Source of the DNA: an uncultured Eubacteriales bacterium
GTDB lineage: Bacteria; Bacillota; Clostridia; Oscillospirales; Ruminococcaceae
Assembly: GCA_900314975.1 (NCBI GenBank)
Contig: OMXI01000024.1
Span: forward strand, 1 to 38,032
DNA: 38,032 nt
Direction of reading: 5' to 3'
Under the pieces are notes generated by a model, which ran no database searches, was not told the origin of the DNA, and saw only the letters and a list, made by a program, of their open reading frames with translations. This document shows, piece after piece, positions 17,142 to 24,024 of this stretch. Position 1 is the first letter of the stretch, and each line of letters opens with the position of its first letter. The translations under genes were made by a program, and so were the position numbers.

Positions 17142-17447
17142 ATGGTTAGTGTTAATGTAATAAACGGTAAGCTTTCGCAGGCGGAGATAAATGCATATAT
17201 AAACAGAGCGCATGAACTCTACCCTGAAAAGACTATCGAATCTATTGATCTGAAGCTTGACGGCGATTTCGTTGATGTTGACTATCATTTTGCTGATGTT
17301 CCGTTCCAGAGGATAAGGAGGATCACAGGCTACCTCGTTGGCACTCTGGACAGATTCAACAACGCAAAGAGAGCTGAGGTTCAGGACAGAGTTAAGCACG
17401 GCGTTGCTGACAACAGGATCAAGCAGACAGTTACAAAGGCAAGCTGA
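17142..17447 (+). CDS. Stand-alone NrdD-type glycyl-radical domain protein
   Basis: 101 residues from the ATG after GGAGAGAGG. Residues 57-87 match the C-terminal end of class III (anaerobic) ribonucleotide reductase NrdD: RRITGYLVG followed by a Asn/Lys-rich turn and E..DRVKHG. In NrdD the Gly of the R..GY motif carries the radical; here that is Gly63, with Thr in place of the usual Cys before it. The N-terminal half (1-55) does not resemble the NrdD barrel, and the catalytic cysteines and the zinc site are absent. It could serve as a spare part for radical-damaged NrdD, as YfiD/GrcA does for pyruvate formate-lyase, or have another role. It has its own promoter and terminator. Confidence 0.62.
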   Translation: MVSVNVINGKLSQAEINAYINRAHELYPEKTIESIDLKLDGDFVDVDYHFADVPFQRIRRITGYLVGTLDRFNNAKRAEVQDRVKHGVADNRIKQTVTKAS

Positions 17448-17471
17448 TTCTTTTTGGAGTTATGAAAAATC

Positions 17472-17505
17472 AAAGGACACCTTTTCGGGTGTCCTTTTAG
17501 TTTTT
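17472..17505 (+). terminator. Terminator of the NrdD-like gene
   Basis: The 10-bp stem AAAGGACACC / GGTGTCCTTT with a 6-nt loop, then TTAGTTTTT. Confidence 0.88.
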
Positions 17506-17506
17506 C

Positions 17507-17532
17507 AGATGTAAGATGTAAGAGGTAAGAGA
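17507..17532 (+). repeat. Heptad repeat, locus A
   Basis: Units AGATGTA, AGATGTA, AGAGGTA and a partial fourth, in an intergenic gap between two convergent terminators. One of five such loci in the window. Confidence 0.75.
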
Positions 17533-17540
17533 TTTTTGCG

Positions 17541-17578
17541 TTTAACAACAAAAGCTGCCACTTGATGTGACAGCTTTT
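17541..17578 (-). terminator. Terminator of the HU-DUF6465 operon
   Basis: The stem AAAAGCTG.CAC / GTG.CAGCTTTT (17550-17578) is followed on the minus strand by TTGTTGTT. Confidence 0.8.
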
Positions 17579-17600
17579 AATCATTGATGTAACCTATTTA

Positions 17601-17975
17601 TTAGAGGTCTACCTTGAAGTCCTCAGCGCCCTTGCCTGCTACAGTGTAGTAAGCTGCGTTGTCCTCAGGCTTAACGTATACAACTACGTTTGTTGCAGTC
17701 TTCTTGGTCTTTGCCTTGTAGTCAGCCTTTGCAGCCTCTACAACAGCCTTCATTTCGATGTCCTTGCCGTTGTACTGGAGAACTACCTTGTCGCCTGTTT
17801 CCTTCTTTGCTGCTGCCTTCTTTGCAGGAGCCTTCTTAGCTGCTGGCTTCTTTCCTGCTGCCTTCTTAGCTGCAGGCTTTGCTGCTGCCTTCTTCTCGGT
17901 AGCTGCTGCCTTTACCTCTTCAACCTTCTTCTCAACCTTTGCTGCATCTGCAGCTGCGTTCTTCTTTACTGCCAT
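17601..17975 (-). CDS. Lys/Ala-rich protein with DUF6465-type C-terminal domain
   Basis: 124 residues. The first half (1-62) is a low-complexity, strongly basic tail of AAKK/PAAKK blocks, like histone H1 tails. The second half (63-124) is a small folded domain beginning KVVLQYNGKDIEM, of the type called DUF6465 in clostridia. No enzyme motif is present. It follows HU by 29 nt in one transcript, and the tail suggests DNA or RNA binding, so a nucleoid-associated role is the best guess. The start follows AAGGAG. The codons AAG and GCT dominate, a sign of high expression. Confidence 0.7.
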   Translation of the reverse strand: MAVKKNAAADAAKVEKKVEEVKAAATEKKAAAKPAAKKAAGKKPAAKKAPAKKAAAKKETGDKVVLQYNGKDIEMKAVVEAAKADYKAKTKKTATNVVVYVKPEDNAAYYTVAGKGAEDFKVDL

Positions 17976-18004
17976 TTCAATACACTCCTTATCTGTTGTT
18001 TGAA

Positions 18005-18280
18005 TTACTTGTTTACGATGTCCTTAAGAGCCTTGCCTGCCTTGAATGCAGGAACCTTCTTTGCTGCGATGTGGATCTTCTTCTTTGTCTGTGGGTTGAT
18101 AGAATCCTTTGCAGCTCTCTGTCTAACCTCGAATGCGCCGAAGCCAGAGATAGAAACCTTCTCGCCCTTTGCAAGTGTATCTGTAACAGTACCGATAACT
18201 GCGTCAAGAGCCTTCTCGGCATCCTTCTTGGTGTAACCGCCCTTCTTTGCGATAGCGCTGAGCAATTCTGCCTTTGTCAT
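18005..18280 (-). CDS. hup: DNA-binding protein HU
   Basis: 91 residues from the ATG at 18280, which lies 8 nt after GGAGG; the upstream ATG at 18295 overlaps that site. The sequence has the HU fold from start (MTKAELLSAIAKK) to end, including the signature GFGAFEVRQRAA and the arm region INPQTKK with the Pro that inserts into DNA. HU bends and packs chromosomal DNA. It is the first gene of a two-gene operon with a basic-tailed partner, and a consensus promoter fits its expected high expression. Confidence 0.96.
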   Translation of the reverse strand: MTKAELLSAIAKKGGYTKKDAEKALDAVIGTVTDTLAKGEKVSISGFGAFEVRQRAAKDSINPQTKKKIHIAAKKVPAFKAGKALKDIVNK

Positions 18281-18330
18281 TTTCATTACCTCCATTTTGT
18301 TTTAAGTCGTTAGGTCTTTGCTACGGTCAT

Positions 18331-18359
18331 ATTATAACCTATTTACGCGCTTTTGTCAA
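18331..18359 (-). promoter_or_regulatory. Promoter of the HU operon
   Basis: TTGACA (18354-18359), a 17-nt spacer and TATAAT (18331-18336) on the minus strand: a full consensus promoter. Confidence 0.92.
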
Positions 18360-18580
18360 ACTTTGCGTACTATATTTGTAGCTTTACATAAAAATATGCA
18401 CAAATTTCCGCAGATTATTTGTGCTTATTCACACAATATTTAAACAAAGTGCGTATCGCGTGCAGCGGTTGTGCTTTGCATTTGCCATTTTCTCCGCTTT
18501 ATCGGGCGTTTTTTGACACACCGCGACAGCGCGAAAATATTTGAATAATCATTGACCTTATTCATTTGAAATTTACAAAA
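18360..18580. other. Intergenic region between the Nudix gene and HU
   Basis: AT-rich sequence between the HU promoter and the Nudix terminator. No gene, RNA or convincing regulatory element was recognised. Confidence 0.5.
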
Positions 18581-18610
18581 AGAAAAAGCTCTTCTGTTTT
18601 CAGAAAAGCT
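18575..18610 (-). terminator. Terminator of the Nudix gene
   Basis: The stem AGCTCTTCTG / CAGAAAAGCT (18587-18610, one G-T type pair) is followed on the minus strand by TTTTCTTTTTG. Confidence 0.82.
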
Positions 18611-18624
18611 CTTTCGGTTTCGTT

Positions 18625-19029
18625 TCAGATAATAAATTTCTTCGCCTTGTTGACGATACTGCGGTCGTTTTCGTAGGCAAGCACCTTGCCTGCTCTGCCT
18701 ATCTCGACCCAGCGTATCTCGGCTATCTCGTCCTCCTGCGGACGATAATCGGTATTCTTCGCCCTGCCGATAAAGTAGACTACGTTCTTTTGTGTGTCCT
18801 TTTTGGGAGAATAGGTAACGATCTCACGGAATGTCGTGTCAAGGTTTACATCAATACCCGTTTCCTCCATTATCTCACGCTTGGCGGTCTCCTCCTCGGT
18901 CTCGCCTTCCTCTACGTGTCCTTTCGGAAACGACCAGTGCCCACTGTTGATATGCTTGATAAGCAGTATCTCGGTGTTGCCGTGATATTTCCTGTAAACT
19001 ATCGCACCACAGGATTTTTCATGCATCAT
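18625..19029 (-). CDS. Nudix hydrolase, Ap4A-hydrolase-like
   Basis: 134 residues from the ATG at 19029, after AAAGGA. The Nudix box G-x5-E-x7-REU-x-EE-x-GU is complete from Gly37 to Ile59 (REIMEETGI). The preceding GHWSFPKGHVE and the N-terminal KSCGAIVYRK are typical of asymmetric diadenosine tetraphosphatases, which split Ap4A into ATP and AMP. Length is normal for this group. The gene stands alone with its own promoter and terminator. A perfect palindrome covers its -35 box, so it is probably repressed or activated by a dedicated regulator. The exact substrate cannot be read from the sequence. Confidence 0.88.
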   Translation of the reverse strand: MMHEKSCGAIVYRKYHGNTEILLIKHINSGHWSFPKGHVEEGETEEETAKREIMEETGIDVNLDTTFREIVTYSPKKDTQKNVVYFIGRAKNTDYRPQEDEIAEIRWVEIGRAGKVLAYENDRSIVNKAKKFII

Positions 19030-19068
19030 TTTCGCAACTGTCCTTTCGTTATTCGATATATTGTTACA

Positions 19069-19097
19069 ATTATACCACACTTTCTCCGTTTTGTCTA
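19069..19097 (-). promoter_or_regulatory. Promoter of the Nudix gene
   Basis: TAGACA (19092-19097), a 17-nt spacer and TATAAT (19069-19074) on the minus strand. Confidence 0.8.
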
Positions 19098-19111
19098 CCG
19101 ATTAGACAAAA
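19089..19111. promoter_or_regulatory. Palindromic operator over the -35 box of the Nudix gene
   Basis: TTTTGTCTA and TAGACAAAA form a perfect 9-bp inverted repeat with a 5-nt spacer. One half-site contains the -35 hexamer, so a bound dimer would compete with RNA polymerase. The regulator is unknown. Confidence 0.7.
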
Positions 19112-19180
19112 ATATCTTGAAACTATTTATCCGAGTGTGTGATAAAGCGTTATCGGCGCTGTCAGGAAAGGGCTGTTTCT

Positions 19181-19208
19181 TACCTCTTATCTCTTACTTC
19201 TTACCTCT
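19181..19208 (-). repeat. Heptad repeat, locus B
   Basis: Four units read on the plus strand as TACCTCT, TATCTCT, TACTTCT, TACCTCT, the reverse complement of the other loci. It lies just past the terminator of the fatty-acid operon. Confidence 0.75.
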
Positions 19209-19210
19209 AA

Positions 19211-19237
19211 AAGAAAAAGCCCCCGAATTTTCGGGGG
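19211..19237 (-). terminator. Terminator of the fatty-acid operon
   Basis: The GC-rich stem CCCCCGA / TCGGGGG (19220-19237) with a short T-rich loop is followed on the minus strand by TTTTTCTTTT. Confidence 0.92.
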
Positions 19238-19252
19238 ACAGAATTTTGCGTA

Positions 19253-19486
19253 TTACTCTTCAACCTTTGCTTCGATATACTTAACGATATCGCCGACGGT
19301 CTTGATATTCTCAACGTCCTCATCGGGTATTTCGATATCGAAATTTTCCTCAATGCTCATAACGAGGTCTACAACGTCGAGAGAATCAGCACCGAGATCG
19401 TCCTGGATATTAGCTTCCATAGTAACCTCGTTCTCGTCAGCGTCGAGCTGGTCAACGATAATGCTCTTAATCTTATCAAATACCAT
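19253..19486 (-). CDS. acpP: Acyl carrier protein
   Basis: 77 residues, strongly acidic, with the phosphopantetheine attachment site GADSLD at Ser35. It carries the growing acyl chain between the enzymes of type II fatty-acid synthesis. Length and sequence are standard. It is the last gene of the operon, after accA, whereas in many clostridia acpP follows fabH near the front. A GGAGG site stands 8 nt before the ATG, consistent with strong translation. Confidence 0.97.
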   Translation of the reverse strand: MVFDKIKSIIVDQLDADENEVTMEANIQDDLGADSLDVVDLVMSIEENFDIEIPDEDVENIKTVGDIVKYIEAKVEE

Positions 19487-19510
19487 TTTATTTTCCTCCG
19501 TTTCAATTAC

Positions 19511-20332
19511 TTATTTATCAGAAAGTGAAGGCTCGTCAAACTCCCCCACAATTCTAAACTTATTATAGCGTTCATTTATCAATTCGTCAAGCCCTTTTTT
19601 CAATTTTCTTTCAAGAGCCTTGGAAATATACGAACTTATGTTGTTTGCGGTCAGCTGCGCGTCGTTATGCGCACCTCCCGGTGCCTCTTGTATGACAGCA
19701 TCGCACACGCCAAGCTTAACGAGGTCGCCCGCGGTTATCTTCATCAGATCGCACGCCTCGCGCTCTCTTGCGGCGTCTTTCCAAAGGATACTTGCAAAGC
19801 CTCGGGGTGAAATAACCGAGTACAGTGCATTTTCCAGCATAGCAAGCTCGTCGCACACTGCGAGTGCCAGCGCGCCGCCCGAGCCGCCCTCGCCCAGCAC
19901 GATAGAGATTATCGGGGTTTTGAGGGTCATAAACTCCATAAGGTTTTTGGCGATAGCCTCGCCTTGTCCTCTTTTTTCCGCATCTACTCCGCAGAACGCG
20001 CCTGCGGTATCGACAAGGCAGATAACCGGTCTGTGGAACTTTTCAGCCTGTTTTGCAAGGCGCAGAGCCTTTCTGTACCCCTCGGGGTGAGGCATACCGA
20101 AGTTGCATTTCTGGTTCTCGGCTAAATCCCTGCCCTTGACCTGTGCTATTACGGTGACGGGAGTGCCTTTGAAATAGGCAATTCCGCCCATTATTGCGCC
20201 GTCGTCGCCGAAAAGCCTGTCGCCGTGCATCTCCATAAACCTGTCAAAAATCATCGGGATATAGTCATTTACGGTAGGTCTGCCTTTATGCCTTATTATA
20301 TCAAGGCGCTGGCTCGCTGTAAGCTCGCTCAC
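19511..20332 (-). CDS. accA: Acetyl-CoA carboxylase carboxyltransferase subunit alpha
   Basis: 273 residues, a little shorter than the E. coli protein because of a reduced N-terminus. The crotonase-like core shows VDTAGAFCGVDAEKRGQGEAIA and LGEGGSGGALALA, the usual AccA blocks that bind acetyl-CoA and hold the oxyanion. With AccD it moves the carboxyl group from biotin to acetyl-CoA to make malonyl-CoA. The start overlaps the accD stop by 4 nt, as expected for two subunits made in equal amounts. Confidence 0.95.
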   Translation of the reverse strand: MSELTASQRLDIIRHKGRPTVNDYIPMIFDRFMEMHGDRLFGDDGAIMGGIAYFKGTPVTVIAQVKGRDLAENQKCNFGMPHPEGYRKALRLAKQAEKFHRPVICLVDTAGAFCGVDAEKRGQGEAIAKNLMEFMTLKTPIISIVLGEGGSGGALALAVCDELAMLENALYSVISPRGFASILWKDAAREREACDLMKITAGDLVKLGVCDAVIQEAPGGAHNDAQLTANNISSYISKALERKLKKGLDELINERYNKFRIVGEFDEPSLSDK

Positions 20333-21204
20333 TTTTTAGGCACCTCCCCCGTATAGTTATGCATTCTCAAGATATGCGAAAGCACTCTGCGCATTCGCGT
20401 TCTGTCGACTATCATATCGACAAAGCCGTTTTCGAGCATAAACTCTGCGGACTGGAAATCATCGGGGAGCTTTTGCTTGATAGTTCCCTCGATAACGCGT
20501 CTGCCCGCAAAGCCGATAAGCACCTTTGGCTCGGCGATAATGATGTCACCAAGTGATGCGAACGACGCAGTAACGCCGCCTGTGGTAGGGTCGGTCATAA
20601 CTGCGATATACAGCTGACCTGCCTCGTTATGTCTTGCGACTGCGCCGCTGGTTTTTGCCATCTGCATAAGCGAGACGATACCCTCCTGCATTCTCGCGCC
20701 GCCCGATGCGGTAAACGCGATAACGGGGAGTTTCTTTCTCGTTGCATACTCAAACGCTCTGGTTATCTTCTCGCCCACGACGCTTCCCATTGACGCCATC
20801 ATAAAGTTGGAATCCATAACGATTATGACGGTATCCTTGCCGTATATTTTCGCTCTGCCCGTAAGCACGGCATCTTTAAGACCTGTCTTTTCGCGCAGGG
20901 CTATCTGCTTTTGCTCGTAGCCGGGAAAATCTATGGGGTTTTTGGATATCATAGTTCGGTCGAACTCTCTGAAGCTGCCCTTATCGACAGTTATATCAAG
21001 TCTTTCCCTTGCGCTCAGGCGCGAATGGTAATTGCAGTTGGGGCAGACCTTGCCATTTTTGTTGAATTCCTCCGAAAGAGTGACGCTTCTGCATCTGGGG
21101 CATTTAAACAGCAATCCCTTGGGGATATCGGTCTTTTTCTTATCGTCCTCGGTCTGATCTGCATTGAACCTGACCTTGACCATTGAGAACAGATCCTCAA
21201 GCAT
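20329..21204 (-). CDS. accD: Acetyl-CoA carboxylase carboxyltransferase subunit beta
   Basis: 291 residues. An N-terminal zinc ribbon has Cys35, Cys38, Cys54 and Cys57 (CPRC and CPNC pairs), followed by the carboxyltransferase core with FTASGGARMQEG and DPTTGGVTASF. It forms the heterotetramer with AccA. The chosen ATG stands 9 nt after AGAGGAG and 6 nt after the accC stop. All zinc ligands are present and the length is normal. Confidence 0.95.
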   Translation of the reverse strand: MLEDLFSMVKVRFNADQTEDDKKKTDIPKGLLFKCPRCRSVTLSEEFNKNGKVCPNCNYHSRLSARERLDITVDKGSFREFDRTMISKNPIDFPGYEQKQIALREKTGLKDAVLTGRAKIYGKDTVIIVMDSNFMMASMGSVVGEKITRAFEYATRKKLPVIAFTASGGARMQEGIVSLMQMAKTSGAVARHNEAGQLYIAVMTDPTTGGVTASFASLGDIIIAEPKVLIGFAGRRVIEGTIKQKLPDDFQSAEFMLENGFVDMIVDRTRMRRVLSHILRMHNYTGEVPKK

Positions 21205-21210
21205 CAGCTA

Positions 21211-22575
21211 TTACTCCTCTCTTTGCTTTAGTATATCAACTCTGTTTAAAAATGCGTTATCGTAATTACCCTCTATAAACTCGGGTCGTCTTATCAGCTT
21301 TAGCTGGAAATCGACGTTGGTGTTCACGCCCTCGACGATGAACTCGCTCAGAGCCCAGGTCATTTTGGCGATTGCCTCCTGTCTGTCCTTACCGTGAACT
21401 ATCAGCTTGCCTATCATTGAATCGTAGTAGGGCGGTATTTCGTAGCCCTGGTAAACGGCGGTGTCGACTCTGACACCAAAGCCTCCCGGGATAAACAGTG
21501 AACGTATCGTTCCGGGTGAGGGACGGAAGCCCTGCTCGGGGTTCTCGGCATTTATGCGGCACTCTATCGCGTGACCTGTAATCTTCACGTCCTCCTGCTT
21601 TATGCTCAAATGCTCGCCCTGCGCGATAAGCAGCTGCTGCTTTACAAGGTCAATGCCTGTTACCTGCTCGGTTATCGGGTGCTCGACCTGTATTCTGGTA
21701 TTCATCTCCATAAAGTAGAAGTCGCCGTTTTTATCGACAAGGAACTCTATCGTACCTGCGTTGCGGTAGCCGCAAACTCTGGCTGCGGTGCAGGCTGCTT
21801 TGCCCATTTTTTCGCGAAGCCGGGGTGTCATGAAGCTTGCTGGAGACGGAGCCTCCTCAAGAACTTTCTGATTACGTCTTTGCATAGAGCAGTCGCGCTC
21901 GCCGAGGTAGATAACGTCGCCGTAGTTATCGGCAAGAATCTGTATCTCGATATGCTTTGGGTCGACGATGAACTTTTCCATATAGACCTCGTCGTTTCCG
22001 AAGCAGGCAAGAGCCTCCTGCCGTGCGGCAGTCATCTGCTTTTCAAGCTCGCTTTCCTCGTTGACAATGCGGATGCCGCGCCCTCCGCCGCCTGCGGAAG
22101 CCTTTATCAGCACGGGGTAGCCCAGCTGTGCGGCAAGCGATTTAGCCGCGTGGATATTTGAGATAGCGCCGTCAGAGCCCATAATTACGGGCACGCCGTT
22201 TTCTTTCATCGTTTCCTTTGCCTGTGCTTTATCGCCCAGCATCTCGATAGAGGTAGCGCGCGGTCCGATAAAGGTTATGCCGCACTTTTCGCAGGTGCGC
22301 GCAAAGGACGCGTTCTCGGACAAAAAGCCAAAGCCGGGGTGGATAGCATCTGCGCCCGTTATCTCACACGCGGAGATTATCGCACGCATATTGAGGTAGC
22401 TGTCCTTGCTCGGCGCAGGACCTATGCACACAGCCTCGTCGGCTATCATAGTGTGCAGGGCGTTCTTGTCGGCGGTCGAATAGACAGCGACAGTCTGAAT
22501 GCCAAGCTCACGGCAGGCACGGATTATTCTTACAGCTATTTCGCCGCGGTTGGCGATAAGGACTTTCTTGAACAT
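21211..22575 (-). CDS. accC: Biotin carboxylase
   Basis: 454 residues, the standard length. The ATP-grasp fold is visible: N-terminal KVLIANRGEIAVRIIRA, the Gly-rich loop GGGGRGIR (162-169) and the catalytic stretch EMNTRIQVEHPITE. It carboxylates biotin on AccB with ATP and bicarbonate, the first step toward malonyl-CoA. It follows fabZ by 30 nt. No missing residues were noticed. Confidence 0.97.
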   Translation of the reverse strand: MFKKVLIANRGEIAVRIIRACRELGIQTVAVYSTADKNALHTMIADEAVCIGPAPSKDSYLNMRAIISACEITGADAIHPGFGFLSENASFARTCEKCGITFIGPRATSIEMLGDKAQAKETMKENGVPVIMGSDGAISNIHAAKSLAAQLGYPVLIKASAGGGGRGIRIVNEESELEKQMTAARQEALACFGNDEVYMEKFIVDPKHIEIQILADNYGDVIYLGERDCSMQRRNQKVLEEAPSPASFMTPRLREKMGKAACTAARVCGYRNAGTIEFLVDKNGDFYFMEMNTRIQVEHPITEQVTGIDLVKQQLLIAQGEHLSIKQEDVKITGHAIECRINAENPEQGFRPSPGTIRSLFIPGGFGVRVDTAVYQGYEIPPYYDSMIGKLIVHGKDRQEAIAKMTWALSEFIVEGVNTNVDFQLKLIRRPEFIEGNYDNAFLNRVDILKQREE

Positions 22576-22605
22576 AACTTACACCTTTATTTCAAAGTTT
22601 TATGC

Positions 22606-23037
22606 TTATTTTATTGCAAAGGTTATCTCCGCTGAAACTGCTTTCTTTCCGCCGACGGTAGCAACTGCTTTGCCGACGCCGATAGGTCCTTTGACTTTGA
22701 GTATCTCGACCTCTATCTCAAGAGTGTCGCCCGGCAGCACTTGCTGTCTGAACTTGCAGTTGTTTATGCCGCCGAAAAAGCCTATCTTTCCCTTGTTCTC
22801 CGGCAGCGAAAGAAGCGCTACTGCGCCTGCCTGTGCGCACATCTCGACCATAAGCACGCCCGGGGTCACGGGGTACTGCGGGAAATGTCCCTTGAACCAG
22901 AAATCGTCGGCTTTTATGTACTTTGTTGCCTTTACGCGCTTGCCCACCTCAAGCTCGTTTATCTCGTCTATCAGCAGAAACGGGTCGCGGTGTGGGATAA
23001 CTTCCATTATCTGCTCTTTATTCATCACTACTGCCAT
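22606..23037 (-). CDS. fabZ: 3-hydroxyacyl-ACP dehydratase FabZ
   Basis: 143 residues from the ATG at 23037, 7 nt after AAGGAG; longer in-frame starts up to 23223 run into the neighbouring gene and lack a site. The hot-dog fold motifs are HRDPFLLID (16-24) and GHFPQYPVTPGVLMVE, with catalytic His51 and Glu65. It dehydrates 3-hydroxyacyl-ACP in each elongation round. The start lies inside the end of the membrane-protein gene (20-nt overlap), so the two are translationally coupled. Confidence 0.95.
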   Translation of the reverse strand: MAVVMNKEQIMEVIPHRDPFLLIDEINELEVGKRVKATKYIKADDFWFKGHFPQYPVTPGVLMVEMCAQAGAVALLSLPENKGKIGFFGGINNCKFRQQVLPGDTLEIEVEILKVKGPIGVGKAVATVGGKKAVSAEITFAIK

Positions 23038-23527
23038 TTTCATTCTCCTTGGTCTGTGAGTCGTTACCGTCTTGTTCATCAGTTTTGCCGTCAGGCTTTT
23101 CTGCGGCTTTTTTAGGCTTTTTGAGCTTTTCCTGCTTGATATACTCCGTACAGCCTGCGAGCATAAATATACTGCAAAGCACTGCGGGTGCGAACTGCAT
23201 ATACCGCCACGGCTCAAACTCAAGCTTTATTATCCAGTAAAAGACTGCTGGGATATAAAACAGAGAATACACCATGCAAAGCAGGTACAGCGGTGTTATC
23301 TTTTTCACGCGCACAAGGAAAAACAGCCCTGTCAGCGCCGTTTCAATGCCCAGCGCTATCCAGCCCGAGACCTCGTAGTTACGGTAGCCGTCACGGAAGA
23401 TGACCATGAACGGTCCGAGCATCGAGAGTATCGACGACGGGCTTAAAAGCATTATCCATTTTATCAGCACGAACGCTGCCCACAGCATCAGGCAGGTCGC
23501 AAGCCTTTTTCTGACTTCGGTTTTCAT
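23018..23527 (-). CDS. Unknown four-helix membrane protein inside the fatty-acid operon
   Basis: 169 residues; I do not recognise the family. Four hydrophobic segments (about 8-29, 53-73, 78-100 and 109-127) precede a highly charged tail (128-169) rich in Lys, Glu, Asp and Asn. The start overlaps the accB stop by 1 nt (TAATG) and the end overlaps fabZ by 20 nt, so it is translated as part of the pathway. No known fatty-acid enzyme fits this size and shape. It could anchor or regulate the complex at the membrane, or be a passenger gene. Its codon use is like that of its neighbours. Confidence 0.75.
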   Translation of the reverse strand: MKTEVRKRLATCLMLWAAFVLIKWIMLLSPSSILSMLGPFMVIFRDGYRNYEVSGWIALGIETALTGLFFLVRVKKITPLYLLCMVYSLFYIPAVFYWIIKLEFEPWRYMQFAPAVLCSIFMLAGCTEYIKQEKLKKPKKAAEKPDGKTDEQDGNDSQTKENENGSSDE

Positions 23528-23991
23528 TATCCGATCACCATTACTGTCTGGTCAAAGTCAACGGGGTCGCCACTTTGAACAAGTATCTTCTTAACCTCTC
23601 CGTCAAATTCGCTCTGCACCTCGCTCATCACCTTCATAGACTCGATGATGAAGATTGTGTCGCCCTTTTTGACCTGTGAGCCGACCTTTACAAACGGCTC
23701 GGAGTCGGGTGACGGTGCGGCATAGAATGTGCCGACGATCGGCGCTTTGACCTCATTGCCCTCTGCCTTTTCCTCTGCCTTGGGTGCTTCGGGTGCGGCT
23801 GCCTGCATCTGCGGCATTGGCGGCATAGGCGGCACCTGTGGAAATGCGGGTGCGGGGGGTGCGCAATGCACTCTGCCCTTTACGGTTATCCTTTTATCGC
23901 CGTCTGTTACGGTTATTTCGCCCAAATCGTTTTTCTTTACAAGCTCTGCGAGCTTTTTTACGGTATCCAGATCGAATGACTTATCGCTCAT
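23527..23991 (-). CDS. accB: Biotin carboxyl carrier protein of acetyl-CoA carboxylase
   Basis: 154 residues. An N-terminal helix region (1-40), a Pro/Ala/Met/Glu-rich flexible linker (43-80) and the C-terminal biotinyl domain (81-154). The biotin site reads ESMKVM with Lys120; the usual form is EAMKM, so Ala is replaced by Ser, a known and tolerated variation. It shuttles carboxybiotin from AccC to AccA/AccD. The ATG follows AAAGGAG. Confidence 0.95.
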   Translation of the reverse strand: MSDKSFDLDTVKKLAELVKKNDLGEITVTDGDKRITVKGRVHCAPPAPAFPQVPPMPPMPQMQAAAPEAPKAEEKAEGNEVKAPIVGTFYAAPSPDSEPFVKVGSQVKKGDTIFIIESMKVMSEVQSEFDGEVKKILVQSGDPVDFDQTVMVIG

Positions 23992-24024
23992 AGATATTAA
24001 CTCCTTTGATAGATTATCGGGTGT

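Noticed and set aside
18551-18580. TTGACC promoter-like sequence on the plus strand
   Set aside because: No usable -10 box at the right distance and no plus-strand gene follows.
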